Positions 61,431 through 64,000 of a stretch of 64,000 bases of DNA are shown here, piece by piece (positions within the stretch are counted from its first letter, which is position 1; each line of letters begins with the position of its first letter). The position numbers were made by a program, and so were the translations under genes. The DNA is from Bacteroides sp. (GTDB lineage Bacteria > Bacteroidota > Bacteroidia > Bacteroidales > Bacteroidaceae), in assembly GCA_021201335.1 (NCBI GenBank), contig JAJQFD010000037.1, positions 62,001-126,000 on the forward strand, in the 5' to 3' direction. The notes beneath the pieces are model-generated. The model was not told the DNA's origin and searched no databases. It worked only from the letters and a program-made list of their open reading frames with translations.

Positions 61431-61895
61431 TTACCTGTTATCGGTTTTTACCCGTTCATAGGTCGCACCGGGGTACAGCGTGATCGTGTCCGCCTGGTGG
61501 TCGTAGCACAGGAAAGTCGTACCGAATCCGGCATTGAAACAAAGGCTGCCGCCTTGCTCATGGAGCAGGTAACAGTCGCCCGTCGCTCCCTTCTTCGGCT
61601 TCTTACCCAGGGCTACCATGTAGCCGGGCGAAGCCTCGAAGATCATAAGGTCGGGGTCGCGTTTGCCCGCTTTCCAGTCGCCCACCAAAAGGGCGGGGTC
61701 GTACCCCGGCCCTTTGGCATCTTCCTTCCCCTGGCCTTCGACGACAAAGACATCCACCTGTACGTCTGTTTCTACCTGCCGCGCTCCGGCATCGTCGGAA
61801 GCGCAAGCCTCCAGCATGGCTTCGGCAAGGATGCTGTTTATTCCTGCCGTGTAAAGTGCCAGCTTCGTTAATTTCTCGTTACTTAACTTCAACAT
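61431..61895 (-). CDS. DUF3876-like ICE protein (first copy)
   Basis: A 154-residue protein with an N-terminal helix (MLKLSNEKLTKLALYTAGIN), an acidic, non-conserved linker (CASDDAGARQVETDVQVDV) and a C-terminal domain: LVGDWKAGKRDPDLMIFEAS, GYMVALGKKPKKGATGDCYL, CFNAGFGTTFLCYDHQADTI. The domain parallels the following gene. It starts 42 nt after the traG stop on the same strand, as usual in this operon type. No signal peptide is clear. Confidence 0.6.
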   Translation of the reverse strand: MLKLSNEKLTKLALYTAGINSILAEAMLEACASDDAGARQVETDVQVDVFVVEGQGKEDAKGPGYDPALLVGDWKAGKRDPDLMIFEASPGYMVALGKKPKKGATGDCYLLHEQGGSLCFNAGFGTTFLCYDHQADTITLYPGATYERVKTDNR

Positions 61896-61937
61896 GATTT
61901 TTTTAGTGGTTGTGGGGCGTTGCCGCCCCGGTTATTA

Positions 61938-64000
61938 CTATTTCTGCCGTTTGGCTTCGGCAAGCTGTATTACAGCCAGTTCGTAGTTACCGTCCAATTC
62001 CTCGGTCTTATTGAAAACCTCCAGCTTCTCGCTTTCCTCGGTGGTATAGGTCAGGTATTCTTCGCCGCTTACTTCGGTAGCGTAAACCGCCGATTGCACC
62101 CCGCCCAGGCCAATCCAAACTTCCTTATATTTTCTTGCGGGATCGTTCGCCTGGTTAATCGAGAGGATTTGCCCCTTCTCCTTATCGGTTAAGCCCAGCA
62201 GCGTTTGTATCTGGTCAAACTTGTTCATGTACTTACGCTGGTCTAACAGTATCTTACAGTCGGAGTTATTGATGATACTTTCCTTGACAATAGGCGAGGA
62301 AATAATATCGTCCACTTCCTGGGTAACTGTTACGATTGAGCCGAAATGCTTTCGGACGGTTTTATACATATAGCGGAGGTATTCGGCCATTGTCGGCGTG
62401 GAGAGGGCTTTCCAGGCTTCTTCAATGATTAAGAATTTTCTTATCCCCTTTAACCGCCTCATTTTGTTGATGAAAGCCTCCATAATAATTATGGTTACTA
62501 TCGGGAACAGTTCTTTGTTATCCTTGATCGCGTCGATTTCAAAGACGATAAAGGATTTACCCAGCAGGTCGATATTGTCTACCGAGTTCAGCAGGAAGTC
62601 GAAACGCCCGCCCCGGTAGTATTGCCGCAGGGTGGTAAGCATATTGTCGATATTAAAATCTTCCCGGCTTACCTTGATCTCCCGCTCGTCCAGTTCCTTG
62701 CGGTAGTCGTCGCGGATATACTCATAGAAAGTATTGAACGAGGGTACGATTGTCCGGTCGGAGCGGATGCGTTCTATATATGCCGATACCGCGCTGCCGA
62801 GTTCCCCGCTTTCGGTCTTACTTACCTTTTCATCTTCGGATTTCCACAGTGTCAGCAGCAGCGTTTTGATACTGTCCTTCTTTTCCACGTCAAACACATA
62901 ATCGTCCGTGTAAAAAGGGTTGAAGCTGATTGGGTTTTCTTCCGTGTACGTGAAATAAATCCCGTCCTGGCCTTTGGTTTTCCGGCGCACCATTTCACAA
63001 AGCCCTTCGTAGCTGTTACCTGTATCGACAAGGACGACGTGCGTTCCTTGCTCCCAATACTGGCGCACCATATGGTTCATGTAAAAACTTTTCCCGCTCC
63101 CCGAAGGGCCTAACACGAAGGCATTTAGGTTATTTATGATTCCTCGTTTTTTAGGCAGGTCGCATAAATCCAAATGAAGCGGCTTGCCGCTTATTCGGTC
63201 GCACATTTTCATACCGAAGGGCGACGGAGAGCTTTTATAGTTTGTTTCCTGGGTAAAGAAACACAGCGCGGGTTCGATGAACGTGTAAAAACTTTCCTCC
63301 GCTGGAAAGTCCCCGGCGTTTCCGGGCATACCCGCCCAAAAGAGCGTAGCGGCATCCACTGTGTTGTGCCTGGGCTTGCACTCCATAAGCGCAAGCTGGC
63401 TACCTACATCATTGCGGATATGTTTCAGTTCGTCCGCATCGTCCGACCACGCCATTACGTTGAAGTGCGCCCGCACAGAGATAAGTCCGAAGCTGTGCGC
63501 TTCGTTCAGGTACTTGTCAATCCACTCCTTGTTTATCTGATTGCCCCGTGAATAGCGGGACAGCGAGTGCATATTGCGGGCTGACTTCTCAAAGCGTCGC
63601 AGGTTTTCCGCCGAATCATCCAGGAAGATGTACTGATTATATACATGGTCGCAGGAGAGCAACAGGCCGACGGGTGCTGCGAACGAAAGGCGGCAGTCGC
63701 TCCGGTCGGTCGAAAGGCGTTCGTAACGCATATCCGTCCCTACCGTTCCGGGTAAATCCTCCACATCGGAAACCGTGTGCAGGCATACCTTTTTATCGCC
63801 CACCCGCAACCCGTCTGCACCGAGTTCCATATCCTCCAGGCAAGTCGTATCTTCCAAAGACAGGGCAAAGTATTTTTCGACCAGCCCCGGAGCATCCGGC
63901 GTACCCGTTATCTCGTCCGAGGACAAACGGGTTAGCCTGACAAATCCCGAATCGTTTACAATACGCTCAAACTGATCGACCGCCTCCAGGAATTTTACCG
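61938..64000 (-). CDS. traG: TraG, VirB4-like conjugation ATPase (ICE 2 copy, cut by right edge)
   Basis: The frame stays open through the right edge, so the N-terminus is outside. Visible are VEKYFALSLEDTTCLEDMEL, CDHVYNQYIFLDDSAENLRR, Walker A LGPSGSGKSFYMNHMVRQYW, THVVLVDTGNSYEGLCEMV and Walker B FLIIEEAWKALSTPTMAEYL, then DQRKYMNKFDQIQTLLGLTD. It is the powering ATPase of the ICE 2 channel and parallels the ICE 1 copy at 29.4-31.9 kb residue by residue over the motifs. An ATG at 63926 exists but is internal: upstream codons (FERIVNDSGFVRLTRLSSDE) match the other copy. Confidence 0.92.
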   Translation of the reverse strand, partial: VKFLEAVDQFERIVNDSGFVRLTRLSSDEITGTPDAPGLVEKYFALSLEDTTCLEDMELGADGLRVGDKKVCLHTVSDVEDLPGTVGTDMRYERLSTDRSDCRLSFAAPVGLLLSCDHVYNQYIFLDDSAENLRRFEKSARNMHSLSRYSRGNQINKEWIDKYLNEAHSFGLISVRAHFNVMAWSDDADELKHIRNDVGSQLALMECKPRHNTVDAATLFWAGMPGNAGDFPAEESFYTFIEPALCFFTQETNYKSSPSPFGMKMCDRISGKPLHLDLCDLPKKRGIINNLNAFVLGPSGSGKSFYMNHMVRQYWEQGTHVVLVDTGNSYEGLCEMVRRKTKGQDGIYFTYTEENPISFNPFYTDDYVFDVEKKDSIKTLLLTLWKSEDEKVSKTESGELGSAVSAYIERIRSDRTIVPSFNTFYEYIRDDYRKELDEREIKVSREDFNIDNMLTTLRQYYRGGRFDFLLNSVDNIDLLGKSFIVFEIDAIKDNKELFPIVTIIIMEAFINKMRRLKGIRKFLIIEEAWKALSTPTMAEYLRYMYKTVRKHFGSIVTVTQEVDDIISSPIVKESIINNSDCKILLDQRKYMNKFDQIQTLLGLTDKEKGQILSINQANDPARKYKEVWIGLGGVQSAVYATEVSGEEYLTYTTEESEKLEVFNKTEELDGNYELAVIQLAEAKRQK

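Noticed and set aside
1..64000. tRNA, rRNA, intact IS elements or group II introns
   Set aside because: No cloverleaf pattern, rRNA motif, DDE transposase or reverse transcriptase frame was seen on either strand.

Overview
The window is Bacteroidetes DNA, most likely Bacteroidales (Bacteroides/Parabacteroides-like). The evidence is two Tra modules of the CTnDOT type (TraE/DUF4134, TraF/DUF4133, TraG VirB4-like ATPases, TraI to TraO, TraQ), Bacteroides-type -7 promoter boxes (TAnnTTTG), DUF3945/DUF4099, DUF3408, DUF4122, DUF3873 and DUF3876 accessory proteins, and tandem Bacteroidetes tyrosine recombinases. No rRNA, tRNA or CRISPR array was seen. The left third is AT-rich; the part from about 44 kb rightwards is clearly more GC-rich.

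Layout. (1) 0-0.8 kb: a DUF6088/AbiEii-type toxin-antitoxin pair; the antitoxin has a premature stop and the toxin runs off the left edge. (2) 0.87-13.25 kb, minus strand: one tightly packed operon that looks like a decayed DNA-sulfur (Dnd)-like or otherwise undescribed defence island. In order of transcription it holds the 3' part of a large NTPase, a DndC-like PAPS-reductase/PP-loop protein, two unknown proteins, an ORC/AAA-type ATPase, a PIN-like nuclease, a PLD-domain SF2 helicase, a 77-aa protein, an SMC/DndD-like ATPase with a zinc hook, and a 186-aa protein. Most of these carry frameshifts or nonsense codons. (3) 13.25-18.8 kb: remains of a first conjugative transposon (ICE 1): topB fused in frame to the defence NTPase, DUF4099/DUF3945 genes, the 3' end of traA, then traB and traC. 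The mob region (relaxase, coupling protein) is missing. (4) 18.8-28.5 kb: a metabolic cargo (two GNATs, alpha/beta hydrolase, PfpI, PhzF, nitrilase, flavin reductase, HU, DUF389, SDR, and FMN-riboswitch-controlled ribBA) lying between traC and traE. (5) 28.7-32.3 kb: traE-traF-traG followed by stubs of traJ and traK. (6) 32.4-44 kb: an accessory zone with an HU-like protein, palindromic repeats, a TcmP/three-Cys-motif radical SAM pair, a broken abiH, ICE genes (M20/M42-like peptidase, a 408-aa zinc-ribbon protein, ArdA) with two copies of a structured leader element, an ASCH protein, a split condensation-type acyltransferase, a Crp/Fnr regulator, a GNAT, and the 3' end of an integrase. (7) 44-64 kb: a second, better preserved ICE (ICE 2). 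It has two tandem integrases, two excisionase-like HTH genes, an inverted-repeat-rich gap, small ICE genes, a ParB-like gene, a two-gene anti-phage cassette (DUF2971 plus PutAbiC), and an intact minus-strand tra operon from traG (cut by the right edge) to traQ.

How it fits together. ICE 2 could be transfer-competent as far as visible, although no relaxase or coupling protein is inside the window. ICE 1 has lost its mob genes, traI, most of traJ and traK, so it should be immobile unless helped in trans. The truncated integrase at 43.5-44.0 kb next to the ICE 2 integrases suggests that ICE 2 inserted into or beside ICE 1.

Many genes are broken. Some lesions are homopolymer indels (which could be sequencing errors) and others are in-frame nonsense codons (harder to explain that way), so real decay is favoured for the defence island. 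Family names rest on sequence motifs read by eye; no database search was run.
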